Program-made: the position numbers and the translations under genes
In this document: positions 1 to 6,682 of the stretch, in pieces
Layout: every line of letters begins with the position of its first letter
How positions within the stretch are numbered: position 1 is the stretch's first letter
The notes under the pieces: generated by a model
What the model saw: only the letters and a program-made list of their open reading frames with translations
The model's database searches: none
What the model was told of the DNA's origin: nothing
Assembly (NCBI GenBank): GCA_027438535.1
Contig: DAIAMA010000015.1
Span: forward strand, 1-12,854
Length of the DNA stretch: 12,854 bases
From: a bacterium
Lineage (GTDB): Bacteria > Pseudomonadota > Gammaproteobacteria > Burkholderiales > Thiobacteraceae
Direction: 5' to 3'

Positions 1-994
1 CTTCCGGCACATTCGGCAATTCGAAATTCACCACATGCGGCAGTTGATCGATATCCAGCCCGCGCGCGGCGATGTCGGTCGCCACCAGCACCGGCATCAC
101 ACTGTCTTTGAACTGCGCTAAGGCGCGCGTGCGCGCCGCTTGGCTTTTGTTGCCATGAATCGCGGCGGCGGGAATGCCGTCTTTGATTAACTTCTCGGCC
201 AAACGATTGGCGCCGTGTTTGGTACGGGTAAACACCAGCACTTGCTTCCAGTCGCCTTGCTTAATCAAATGGCTCAAGAAATCGCGCTTCTGATCTTGCG
301 CCACCATGTACACGGACTGTTCGACCAGCTCGGACGCCGCATTGCGGCGCGCCACTGAGACAAAGCCGGGCTGATGCAGCAAGCCGTCGGCAAGCGTCTT
401 GATCTCATCGGTGAAGGTGGCCGAGAACAAGAGGTTTTGCCGCTGCTTGGGCAGCAGCGCAAGAATTTTGCGGATATCGCGAATGAAGCCCATATCCAAC
501 ATGCGGTCGGCTTCGTCCAGCACCAGAATTTCGACGCCCGATAAATCCACGGTTTTTTGCCCGACATGATCCAGCAGGCGTCCGGGCGTGGCGACGAGAA
601 TATCCACGCGGCCCTTCAAGGCCTTGAACTGCGGGTTGATGTTGACGCCGCCGAACATGACCATCGAGTTCAGCGTCAGATGTTTGCCATAAGTCTGCAC
701 CGAGGCTTCGACCTGGGCCGCGAGCTCGCGCGTCGGCACCAAGATCAAGCAGCGCGGGCGGCCGGGACGCATGTTCTCAAGCGGCTGTGTGGATAGGCGA
801 TGCAAAATCGGCAGCGTAAAACCGGCGGTTTTGCCGGTGCCGGTTTGCGCGGCGGCGAGCAAGTCGCCACCGGCCAGCACCAAGGGTATGGCTTGCGCTT
901 GAATCGGCGTCGGCACGGTATAGCCGGCATCGGTAACGGCGCGCATAAGGGGTTGCGCCAGACCGAGATCGGCGAAATGAATTTCAGTAGACAT
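1..994 (-). CDS. rhlE: DEAD-box ATP-dependent RNA helicase, RhlE type (C-terminus outside window)
   Basis: This gene encodes an ATP-dependent RNA helicase that remodels RNA duplexes, in ribosome assembly or RNA decay for the RhlE family. The reading frame starts at ATG 994 and is open to base 1, giving about 331 residues. Motifs in order: Q motif (F7 to Q32), Walker A AQTGTGKT (49-56), PTRELA, TPGRL, DEAD (160-163), SAT (191-193), an LVFTRTK motif and [11 protein letters not shown] near residue 300. Motif VI (HRIGRTGR) and the C-terminal tail would lie beyond the window edge; complete RhlE proteins have about 430-480 residues. AGGAG sits 7 nt before the ATG. A perfect TATAAT box lies about 130 nt upstream, implying a leader of roughly 120 nt. 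RhlE rather than DbpA or SrmB is inferred from the N-terminal sequence; the helicase call itself is secure. Confidence 0.95.
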   Translation of the reverse strand, partial: MSTEIHFADLGLAQPLMRAVTDAGYTVPTPIQAQAIPLVLAGGDLLAAAQTGTGKTAGFTLPILHRLSTQPLENMRPGRPRCLILVPTRELAAQVEASVQTYGKHLTLNSMVMFGGVNINPQFKALKGRVDILVATPGRLLDHVGQKTVDLSGVEILVLDEADRMLDMGFIRDIRKILALLPKQRQNLLFSATFTDEIKTLADGLLHQPGFVSVARRNAASELVEQSVYMVAQDQKRDFLSHLIKQGDWKQVLVFTRTKHGANRLAEKLIKDGIPAAAIHGNKSQAARTRALAQFKDSVMPVLVATDIAARGLDIDQLPHVVNFELPNVPE

Positions 995-1124
995 GCATTA
1001 CTCCTGCGACGGCCTATCACGCGCGTTGCGCAACACCAATCGAGGCAGACGAATAAAAGATCGAAATGATCAGGGTGAGAAAACGACCGGTACGCCTGAT
1101 TGGTTGGGCGCACGGAAGTCGGGA

Positions 1125-1153
1125 ATTATACGGGGATTGGCGGGAATAGCCAG
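1125..1153 (-). promoter_or_regulatory. Candidate sigma-70 promoter of the helicase gene
   Basis: On the minus strand a perfect -10 box TATAAT (1130-1125) is preceded, after a 17-nt spacer, by a weak -35 box CTGGCT (1153-1148). Transcription would start near 1118 and leave a leader of about 120 nt before the helicase ATG. The -10 match and the spacing are seen directly; promoter function is inferred. Confidence 0.45.
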
Positions 1154-1200
1154 CTTCTTACTCGATGCCGACTATTTCCAGCCTCCAAGAACAAATCCTA

Positions 1201-1291
1201 GCCACAGAGCACACAGAGACCACAGAGAGAGGGGGGCGATCATCCCGCCTGTGATTTATTTTTTCTCTGTGCCCTCGGTGATCTCTGTGGC
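1201..1291. repeat. Long inverted repeat built of 9-bp CACAGAGNN units (copy 1)
   Basis: The left arm (1202-1230) has three tandem 9-bp units, CACAGAGCA, CACAGAGAC and CACAGAGAG. The right arm (1264-1291), read on the opposite strand, also has three: CACAGAGAT, CACCGAGGG and CACAGAGAA. The outer ends are GCCACAGAG and CTCTGTGGC. The loop of about 33 nt can form an inner GGCG/CGCC stem. Two further copies lie at 7851-7940 and 9496-9576. No transposase or target-site duplication is visible, so this is a small non-coding hairpin element rather than an insertion sequence. Confidence 0.85.
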
Positions 1292-1343
1292 AAGATTTTT
1301 TGGCAATCTTGGCGGCGCAGTGGCTTTTTTAGAACCCCCCTAT

Positions 1344-1592
1344 TTAGCGGATGTTCTCCGCCGTGAAAATCACCACTTGATCGCCGATGAAACTCACATC
1401 GATATGGCGCTGCTCGTCGCCCCAGGTGCAATGCTTCACGCCCAGCACGTCGCCACACTTCGCCGGCGGGCCCAGTAGCTGCTTCACTTCTTGGTAGGGC
1501 ATGCCGACCTTGAGCTTGTCGTAATTCTCGACAGTCAACTTACTGCACGCCGCGAGCAGCAAGGCTAAGCTTAGGAGCGTTAAATTTTTCAT
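1344..1592 (-). CDS. Small lipoprotein, DUF3862 / SmpA-OmlA-like
   Basis: This 82-residue protein has a lipoprotein signal peptide: K2, a hydrophobic stretch 4-15 and the lipobox LAAC with the acylated cysteine at C16. The mature part begins SKLTVENYDKLKVGM, followed by a GPP turn, the pair C47/C55 or nearby, and TWGDEQ. This matches my recollection of the DUF3862 family, relatives of the BamE/SmpA fold. It should be anchored in an outer or inner membrane leaflet facing the periplasm; no precise role is established. The ATG at 1592 is the only sensible start, as the signal peptide begins there, although no strong Shine-Dalgarno is visible. It is on the same strand as the RRM gene, 72 nt downstream of it. 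Confidence 0.82.
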   Translation of the reverse strand: MKNLTLLSLALLLAACSKLTVENYDKLKVGMPYQEVKQLLGPPAKCGDVLGVKHCTWGDEQRHIDVSFIGDQVVIFTAENIR

Positions 1593-1664
1593 ATTGGGAT
1601 TGAGAATCCGCCGCGCTCAATCGTAACGCAGAGCGCCAATGAGTGCAGCGGTTAATACGCGCGC

Positions 1665-2042
1665 TTAGCGCCGGTGTCCACCGCCGCCACCACCAAAACC
1701 GCCGCCGCTCCGGCCGCCGCCACCGCCGCCATAACCACCACCGCCGCCGCGTTTTCCACCGCCGCCCCCGCCGAAGCCGCCACCCCCGCCGGCAGCTTGC
1801 GGCCGCGCTTCGTTGACCGTAATGGCGCGGCCGTCCATCTCCTTGCCGTTCATCGCGGAAATCGCCGCTTGCGCTTCCTGATCGCTACCCATTTCCACGA
1901 AGCCAAAGCCTTTCGACCGGCCCGTGTCGCGATCGATAATGATCTGCGCGGATTGCACCGTTCCATGTGCGCCGAATTGCTGTTCCAGATCGCTATTGCT
2001 GACGCCATAGCTTAAATTGCCCACGTACAATTTTTTACCCAA
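1665..2042 (-). CDS. RNA-binding protein, single RRM plus glycine-rich tail (TTG start)
   Basis: This 125-residue protein is probably a cytoplasmic RNA-binding or RNA-chaperone factor. One RNA recognition motif fills residues 3-80, with RNP2 as LYVGNL (5-10) and RNP1 as KGFGFVEM (44-51), aromatic residues in place. Residues 85-125 are almost all glycine with scattered Phe, Tyr, Arg and a terminal HRR, like bacterial and plant glycine-rich RNA-binding proteins, often cold- or stress-linked. The start is TTG at 2042: AGGAG lies 8 nt upstream, and reading back in frame gives five sense codons and then TAA with no ATG or GTG, so no other start is possible. A TATAGT box on the same strand (2157-2152) is a possible -10 but lacks a good -35. 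Confidence 0.92.
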   Translation of the reverse strand: MGKKLYVGNLSYGVSNSDLEQQFGAHGTVQSAQIIIDRDTGRSKGFGFVEMGSDQEAQAAISAMNGKEMDGRAITVNEARPQAAGGGGGFGGGGGGKRGGGGGYGGGGGGRSGGGFGGGGGGHRR

Positions 2043-2048
2043 TTCAGA

Positions 2049-2055
2049 CTCTCCT
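2049..2055 (-). promoter_or_regulatory. Shine-Dalgarno AGGAGAG deciding the TTG start of the RRM gene
   Basis: AGGAG (2055-2051) stands 8 nt before TTG 2042-2040. An in-frame TAA at 2060-2058 excludes any earlier start, and the next residues already belong to the first RRM strand. Confidence 0.75.
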
Positions 2056-2201
2056 AGTTAAGACTTCCTCATCGCCGCTCACCTGACGACATGCACCCAC
2101 CGCAATCCCGCATTGCCGAATTGGCCAGTTGACCGGAATCACATTAAAAGCACTATAGTCCAAGTTCGGCATGACCGCATTCAGTTTCAACCGAACACGG
2201 A

Positions 2202-3200
2202 TCAATCGGTATTGTCATGCCCGAAGGAAAAACCGGCGGGCGCTTGCGCTTGACCCGCCGCGAACATATCGAGGTAGAGAATAATAGGCTTGGCTAGGCC
2301 ATCATAAGTCAAGGCATAGCGATCAAGAAACCCTTTGCCCCCCTCGGCCGCATCCGTATCGAATACGCAACAGTAGCCTAAACGCCGATAGTGCACGATT
2401 TCTCCGTGCGGCCCGCGTAATGCGTTGAGATAGCGCCATTCGGCCGCGAAACCACTTCCGGTTTTGATCGGATCGGCTTGGTCGAAACCGTAACGAGGGT
2501 CGCTGGAAACCGAATCGAGTATCGCCACCCCCGCCGCGAGATGGCGCTTAAGATCCCGCAGGGCAAGCGCGCGGTCGGGCGTATCTGCTTGCAGCAGCAA
2601 GTGCAAAAACCGCTGCGCCGCCGCATGGCCTTGGGCGCTCGCCCGGCCAAACCAGACCATCGCTTGTGCGCGATCCTGCGCCACGCCTTTACCGTCGAGT
2701 AATAGCCGCGCGTAAAAATATTGGGCTTCGGCTTCGTTCTGTTGCGCCGCGCGCTCGAGCCATAGGGCGGCTTTCTCGAAATCGCGCTTGTCTTGGGACT
2801 CTATGTAATAGAGGCCCAAATGCAATTGTCCCTTGGCATCGCCCGCCTCCGCTGCCTTTTGGAACCACTGTGCCGCTACCGCTTCATCCCGCTGCACGCC
2901 CTCGCCGGACGCATACACTTGGCCCAGAGCATCGAGCGCGGGTGGATAATTCGCGGCGGCGGCTTGCCGCAATAGGGGCAAAGCCTCCGGCATGCTCGGC
3001 ACAAAACCGCGGCCGCGCCGGTACATCTCGCCCAAGGTATATTGCGCCGCTGGCGCGCCTTGTTCCGCCAACGGTTGCAAAAATAGGAAAGCCTGCGCGT
3101 AATTTTTGTTGTGATAAGCCGCTAGCCCCTGCTCCAGATCGCCGGCATGGGCAGCGAACGGCAATAGCAGCAGCCAAGCATTACACCATGAGCGCGACAT
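2202..3200 (-). CDS. Secreted Sel1-repeat protein with distinct C-terminal domain
   Basis: The protein has 332 residues from ATG 3200. Residues 1-19 form a Sec signal peptide (R3, hydrophobic W9-A17, AHA before G20), so the mature protein is periplasmic or exported. Residues about 22-205 hold four or five Sel1-like helical repeats, recognisable by the A..LG.MY..G.GV pattern and A..W...AA. blocks; such repeats usually bind proteins. Residues about 229-332 are not Sel1: they contain YGFDQADPIKTG, YLNALRGPHGE, a CC pair, a GGKGFLDRY motif and a final APAGFSF. I recall similar stand-alone sequences in proteins labelled as KDO-8-phosphate synthase homologues, apparently wrongly; this is from memory. 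The start is chosen for the signal peptide; a longer frame begins at 3248. The first 20 nt overlap the end of the CoA-binding gene, suggesting translational coupling. Confidence 0.85.
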   Translation of the reverse strand: MSRSWCNAWLLLLPFAAHAGDLEQGLAAYHNKNYAQAFLFLQPLAEQGAPAAQYTLGEMYRRGRGFVPSMPEALPLLRQAAAANYPPALDALGQVYASGEGVQRDEAVAAQWFQKAAEAGDAKGQLHLGLYYIESQDKRDFEKAALWLERAAQQNEAEAQYFYARLLLDGKGVAQDRAQAMVWFGRASAQGHAAAQRFLHLLLQADTPDRALALRDLKRHLAAGVAILDSVSSDPRYGFDQADPIKTGSGFAAEWRYLNALRGPHGEIVHYRRLGYCCVFDTDAAEGGKGFLDRYALTYDGLAKPIILYLDMFAAGQAQAPAGFSFGHDNTD

Positions 3201-3597
3201 AATCTTTATAGAGACAACGATCCATGACGACGAACATGCCCGCGGCACGAGCGCGTTCCGCGGCGGCAGTATTAACGATGCCTTCTTGAATCCACAAAGC
3301 GGGTAATTTTAGGCGGATGCACTCATCCACCAATTCATCCAAATATTCAGCGGCGCGGAAGACGTCGACTAAATCAATGCGCTCCGGCACGTCGCTCAGG
3401 CTGGCATACGCCGGCGCGCCCAGCACGCGCTCCAGCAATGGACGCACCGGAATGATGCGGTAACCGAAACCTTGCATTGCCTTGGCAACGGCATAGCTCG
3501 GGCGTTTGGGCTGAGGAGACAGGCCCACCACCGCTATGGTTTTGATGCGGGCTAACAAGGCTTTGATGTCTTCTGGCGAGGGATTTTGAAATGGCAT
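3181..3597 (-). CDS. CoA-binding domain protein (YccU-like)
   Basis: This 138-residue cytoplasmic protein matches the stand-alone CoA_binding_2 family (E. coli YccU has 137 residues). It is one Rossmann-like domain: IAVVGLSPQPKRPS (21-34) is the nucleotide loop, followed by YAVAKAMQGFGYRIIPVRP, a central DLVDVFR strand and the PALWIQEGIVN segment typical of succinyl-CoA-synthetase-like domains. The biological role is unknown; CoA binding is known for the fold but not shown here. ATG 3597 is preferred over an upstream TTG at 3630 because family members begin a few residues before the domain. Its stop lies 20 nt inside the Sel1-repeat gene downstream, so the two are probably one transcript. Confidence 0.85.
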   Translation of the reverse strand: MPFQNPSPEDIKALLARIKTIAVVGLSPQPKRPSYAVAKAMQGFGYRIIPVRPLLERVLGAPAYASLSDVPERIDLVDVFRAAEYLDELVDECIRLKLPALWIQEGIVNTAAAERARAAGMFVVMDRCLYKDYVALMV

Positions 3598-3701
3598 CAG
3601 GTGCGTGCACTTTAATGGGGCCACACGCAAATCATACTCGGCGCACGCCGGTGCGGGAAAGAAAAATGTCTGGAATACAGAAGTGCGGGGGACTTGCGGA
3701 A

Positions 3702-3741
3702 TTTTCGCTTCCGGCTGAAGGGCTCCAGCCGGAAGCGAAAA
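3702..3741. terminator. Strong perfect hairpin just after the HU gene
   Basis: Arms TTTTCGCTTCCGGCTG (3702-3717) and CAGCCGGAAGCGAAAA (3726-3741) are perfect 16-bp inverted repeats with an 8-nt loop, beginning 2 nt past the HU stop codon. Position and stem strength suggest transcript 3'-end formation or protection. However, in both directions the T run precedes the stem and an A run follows it, so it lacks the U tract of a classical intrinsic terminator. Confidence 0.5.
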
Positions 3742-3743
3742 AA

Positions 3744-4070
3744 TTAAACCATGTCTTTCAGTGCTTTGAGCGCGAGCACTTTCACCACTTTACGCGCCGG
3801 CTTGGCTTTGAACATCATTTCCGCGCCGGTGAAGGGATTGACGCCCTTGCGCGCTTTGGTCGCCGGCTTGGTGATGACCTTGACTTTCATCAGGCCGGGG
3901 ATCACGAACACACCCGTCTTTTTCAGGGATTTGCCCATCATGCCGGCGATGGAAGCCAATACGGCGCCTGCATCTTTTTTGCTGATGCCAGTATCGGCGG
4001 ACATTTGCGCCATGATTTCGGACTTGGTCGGTGCTTTTGCTGCGGGAGCGGCTTTGCTTTTTGTTGCCAT
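3744..4070 (-). CDS. HU-family nucleoid DNA-binding protein
   Basis: This 108-residue histone-like protein would bend and package DNA as a dimer. Residues 1-15 are a short Lys/Ala-rich extension; 16-50 form the helical dimerisation part (KSEIMAQMSADTGISKKDAG); 51-90 form the beta arm, with GVFVIPGLMKVKV and the arm-tip motif KGVNPFTG where canonical HU has GRNPQTG; the C-terminus reads ALKALKDMV, close to the usual GKALKDAV. Canonical HU has about 90 residues, so the extra length is mostly the basic N-terminal tail. ATG 4070 is chosen because a full AAGGAGGA Shine-Dalgarno stands 5 nt upstream. It is probably a single-gene transcript: a promoter candidate lies before it and a strong hairpin follows it. 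HU-like rather than IHF is inferred. Confidence 0.9.
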   Translation of the reverse strand: MATKSKAAPAAKAPTKSEIMAQMSADTGISKKDAGAVLASIAGMMGKSLKKTGVFVIPGLMKVKVITKPATKARKGVNPFTGAEMMFKAKPARKVVKVLALKALKDMV

Positions 4071-4111
4071 TGAGTTCCTCCTTGGGACGTGGGGTTGTAC
4101 AGGTGCTAGGA

Positions 4112-4139
4112 ATCGTAACACAACTAAAATGCGTGATAA
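4112..4139 (-). promoter_or_regulatory. Candidate promoter of the HU gene
   Basis: On the minus strand TTATCA (4139-4134) and TACGAT (4117-4112), each four of six to the consensus, are separated by 16 nt. The start would fall near 4105, giving a leader of about 35 nt with the strong Shine-Dalgarno. This is a pattern match only. Confidence 0.35.
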
Positions 4140-4205
4140 CAGCTTTTTTTAAGCATTTTTGAAACAAAGCGCGGCCCCTCTTGCATAAGACAAGAAAAGT
4201 TGTTC

Positions 4206-4862
4206 TCAGCGGAATCCCCAAATCAGCAGATGCCGATCGCTCACGGTCTCGATTTGCAAGTGCGCGAGGTCCGCTTCCCGTAATTGCGCGCGCACTTCAT
4301 CCGCGCGATACGCCGCGCACAAACTATTGAAAAAATCGCGGCGTAACACTTCGGGCGCATCGGCCGCATAGTGTGCCGTCAGTTGCGCTGCTTCCTCGAT
4401 GGACGCAGGGCGCAGCAGATCCATCACGCACACCGGCGCGCGCGGCTTCGCGGCCTGCTTAAGGGTTTGCCACAGTACCGACGGATCGCGCAGATGGTGC
4501 AACAGGCTATTGCTCAGCACGGCATCGAACTGTGTTTCCAGTGCCGCATCGGGCAAGCGCCGATGCCATAGCACAATACGCTCGGCGCATCCGGCACGCG
4601 TCACCGCCGCCCGCGCCAGCACCAGCATCGCCTCCGCGCCATCGACACCGACCATGCGCGCTTCAGGAAACGCGCGCGCGAAACGCAAGGTGATATCCGC
4701 GGCACCGCAACCAAGATCCAATACGCGCCCAGTTGAAAAATCCGGGAAGCGCACTGCGAAGTGCGCGACGAAGGCGTCATGCGGCACACTGAAATCGGCA
4801 CTGGCGTAAGCTTGCGCCTGCGCCGGATCGTCCATGAGCTCGGGCTCGGGGATGCGTTGCAT
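4206..4862 (-). CDS. Class I SAM-dependent methyltransferase
   Basis: This 218-residue soluble protein transfers a methyl group from S-adenosylmethionine to an unknown substrate. Motif I is VLDLGCGAADITL (47-59), and the acidic residue after strand 2 is D74 in VGVDGAEAML, expected to hold the adenosine ribose. Motif IV-like FDAVLSNSLLHHL follows, then CVMDLLRPAS. This is the Methyltransf_11/25 pattern seen in small-molecule and lipid methyltransferases. ATG 4862 is preferred: GAAGG lies 4 nt upstream and the start is 7 nt after the stop of the acyltransferase gene, implying one operon. A substrate from the cell-envelope pathway is a guess based only on that linkage. Its by-product, SAH, is the ligand of the riboswitch at 7961, but any methyltransferase would have this link. 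Confidence 0.85.
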   Translation of the reverse strand: MQRIPEPELMDDPAQAQAYASADFSVPHDAFVAHFAVRFPDFSTGRVLDLGCGAADITLRFARAFPEARMVGVDGAEAMLVLARAAVTRAGCAERIVLWHRRLPDAALETQFDAVLSNSLLHHLRDPSVLWQTLKQAAKPRAPVCVMDLLRPASIEEAAQLTAHYAADAPEVLRRDFFNSLCAAYRADEVRAQLREADLAHLQIETVSDRHLLIWGFR

Positions 4863-4869
4863 ATCGCCT

Positions 4870-5739
4870 TCAATAGAGCCGTGGCTCACCCTCGGGCCGG
4901 GTCTTGAAGCGCTTATGCACCCAGAAATATTGCTCCGGCATTTCGCGCACGCGTTCTTCGATAAACGCATTCACGCGCCGCGCATCGGCCGCCATATCGC
5001 CGGTCGGAAAATTTTCCCAGGCCGGATAGCATGTCAGCACATAGCCTTGGCCGCCAGGTAGTTGTCGCGTCACTGCCGGCACCACCGCCGCGCGAGCCAA
5101 CTGTGCCAGGCGCGAAACGCCGGTGATGGTTGCCGTAGGCACGCCAAAGAAGGGCACGAAAATCGAATCGCGCCGGCCAAAATCCATATCCGGCAAGTAA
5201 TAGAACGGCAAGCCGGCGCGTATCGCTTTCACCACGCCGCGCACATTGTCTTGGCGCGAGAATAAGCGCGGCGCATTAAAACGCAGGCGGCCGCGCAGCA
5301 GCAGTCGATCGACCGCGGGATTTTTTTGCTTGCTGTACATGGAGGAAACTTGCCTATCGAGCGAGATACGCACGCCGCCCATGTCCAGGCCCACGAAATG
5401 CGGCGCAAGCAAAATAACCGGCCGGCCGTGCACGGCGGTCAAATGCTGCTCGCCTTCGATACGCACCAAGCGCCGGATGCGCGCCTCGCTCGACCACCAT
5501 AAGATGCCGTGCTCGAAGAAGCTGCGGCTCAGCGCCCGGAAATGGCCGCGCGCCAAGCGCTCGCGTGCCACCGCGCTCAGATCGGGAAAGCATAGCCGCA
5601 GATTGGTGCGCACGACCTCGCGGCGCGAGCGCGCCAGCGCGTAAGCCAACTGGCCCAGGCCTTGGCCAAGCAATGCCAGCAGGGGCAACGGCAAGAAGCG
5701 TAGCGCCCAAAGGATAAAGATACCGATGCGAACCCTCAT
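4870..5739 (-). CDS. Lipid A biosynthesis acyltransferase (LpxL/HtrB family), intact copy
   Basis: This 289-residue membrane-associated enzyme of the LpxL/LpxM family adds a secondary acyl chain to a lipid A precursor at the inner membrane. A hydrophobic N-terminal anchor (residues 5-36) is followed by the signature HX4D, seen as H114-FVGL-D119 in LLAPHFVGLDMG. Later blocks include MYSKQKNP, the LPDMDFGRRDSIFVPFFG segment typical of the family and a C-terminal PEQYFWVHKRFKTRP. Length fits the family (about 290-310). The ATG is 1 nt after the TAA of the upstream homologue, and its stop is 7 nt before the methyltransferase start, so the three genes form a tight operon. Whether it is an LpxL- or LpxM-type enzyme cannot be decided here. 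Confidence 0.92.
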   Translation of the reverse strand: MRVRIGIFILWALRFLPLPLLALLGQGLGQLAYALARSRREVVRTNLRLCFPDLSAVARERLARGHFRALSRSFFEHGILWWSSEARIRRLVRIEGEQHLTAVHGRPVILLAPHFVGLDMGGVRISLDRQVSSMYSKQKNPAVDRLLLRGRLRFNAPRLFSRQDNVRGVVKAIRAGLPFYYLPDMDFGRRDSIFVPFFGVPTATITGVSRLAQLARAAVVPAVTRQLPGGQGYVLTCYPAWENFPTGDMAADARRVNAFIEERVREMPEQYFWVHKRFKTRPEGEPRLY

Positions 5740-5740
5740 T

Positions 5741-6598
5741 TTATCGCGGGACCGATTCCGGCTCCGGCATGCCCTTATAGCGGTTGTAACTCCATAAATA
5801 TTGTTCCGGGCAAGCGCGGACGATTTCTTCCACCGCGGCGTTGATTTGGCGCGCCGCTTGCTCGGGGTTTTCGCTCAGCGTTGGTAACGGCGGCAAGCAA
5901 TGAATCGCATAACCCCGTCCCCCGGCGAGCCGCTGCGCATATAAGAAGAGAATGGCGGCACCGGTTTTCTGTTGCAGGCGCGCGATAAGGGTCATGGTAT
6001 AGGCGGGCCGCCCGAAGAAATCAGCCCACGCGCCCTCGCCCGCGCTGGGCACTTGATCCGGCAATGCGCCGATGGCTTCCCCACGCTTCAGGGCCGCGAG
6101 CAGTTTCTTTACCCCCGAATAATCGGTCGTCGCCAACATGACCCGGCCGCGCTCGCGGCCGGCGCGCATCGACGGCTCCAGCCAGGCAAGCTTGGGTGGA
6201 CGATAGAGGGTAGTGAAGGGAAATTGCGCGCCGCAATATCACCCGGCAATTTCAAAGCAGCCGAGATGCGGGGTAAGAATGATCACGCCCTTGCCCGCCG
6301 CGCGCGCCGCGGCCACATGCTCCCAGCCCTCGACACTGCGCACCAGGGCTAGCGTATCGGCATCGGTACGGAACCAAATCGCGAAGATTTCTAAAAATCC
6401 CCTACCGGATGCGGCGATAGCGCGGCGTAATAAATGCCGGTAGGAATCGGGAGCGGCAATACCGCTGGCTTGCAGATTTTCACGCAGGCGGCGGGCATAG
6501 CGCCTATCCCCGAGATACGCCAGCCACCCCAGCGGCGCGCCCAAGGCATGGATCAGCCACAGTGGCAAACGCCCCAACCAGCGCATCAAGCCTGTCAT
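5741..6598 (-). pseudogene. Lipid A acyltransferase (LpxL/HtrB family) interrupted by in-frame TGA
   Basis: Read through one in-frame TGA at 6241-6239 (codon 120), this is a 285-residue homologue of the next gene. Before the stop it has the N-terminal hydrophobic anchor and the HX4E catalytic motif (H111-LGCF-E116). After it the same frame continues with FPFTTLYRPPK, EPSMRAGRERG, the LPDQVPS segment and a final PEQYLWSYNRYKG, all expected family blocks in the right order. There is no frameshift: both parts share one frame, and a single C-to-T change of an Arg CGA codon would explain the stop. The first half alone would end 3 residues past the catalytic motif. A restart at ATG 6169 has no Shine-Dalgarno and lacks that motif. 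It is first in the operon and divergent from metK. A sequencing error is possible. Confidence 0.85.
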
Positions 6599-6682
6599 GG
6601 AGAGATCACATGCCTTTCTGGATTCGTCAAGCTTTGGTATCCTACCGGGTTCTGAGGACTTTTAAAGAGAAGAAAAGGCGCG

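Larger units (their letters stand above)
995..1343. other. Intergenic region between helicase and lipoprotein genes
   Basis: This 349-nt stretch has no convincing gene. It holds the helicase leader and promoter candidate (about 995-1153), a 9-bp-unit inverted repeat (1201-1291) and, directly next to it, a small hairpin with 7-nt arms CAAGATT/AATCTTG (1291-1311). Open frames crossing it on the plus strand translate the repeat into low-complexity His/Arg and Ser/Val strings and are judged spurious. Confidence 0.7.

Noticed and set aside
1201..1230. CRISPR-like array from the short tandem units
   Set aside because: Units are 9 bp, adjacent without spacers and arranged as an inverted repeat; no cas genes are present.
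1291..1311. Intrinsic terminator formed by CAAGATT/AATCTTG after the lipoprotein gene
   Set aside because: The stem is short and AT-rich and is followed by the repeat arm on the minus strand, not by a U tract.
993..1478. Plus-strand open frame across the helicase leader and repeat copy 1
   Set aside because: Its middle is the translated CACAGAG repeat, and its ends are antisense to the helicase leader and the lipoprotein gene.
1674..2015. Alanine/threonine-rich plus-strand open frame opposite the RRM gene
   Set aside because: Its low-complexity sequence is the complement of the Gly-rich tail codons, and the RRM motifs on the minus strand are decisive.
6239..6241. Selenocysteine or other programmed readthrough at the TGA in the acyltransferase gene
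   Set aside because: LpxL-family enzymes are not selenoproteins, the position is not a catalytic Cys and no convincing SECIS-like stem directly follows.
6599..6682. SAM riboswitch in the metK leader
   Set aside because: The 84 nt contain no recognisable SAM-I, SAM-II, SAM-IV or preQ1-like core and only weak pairing.
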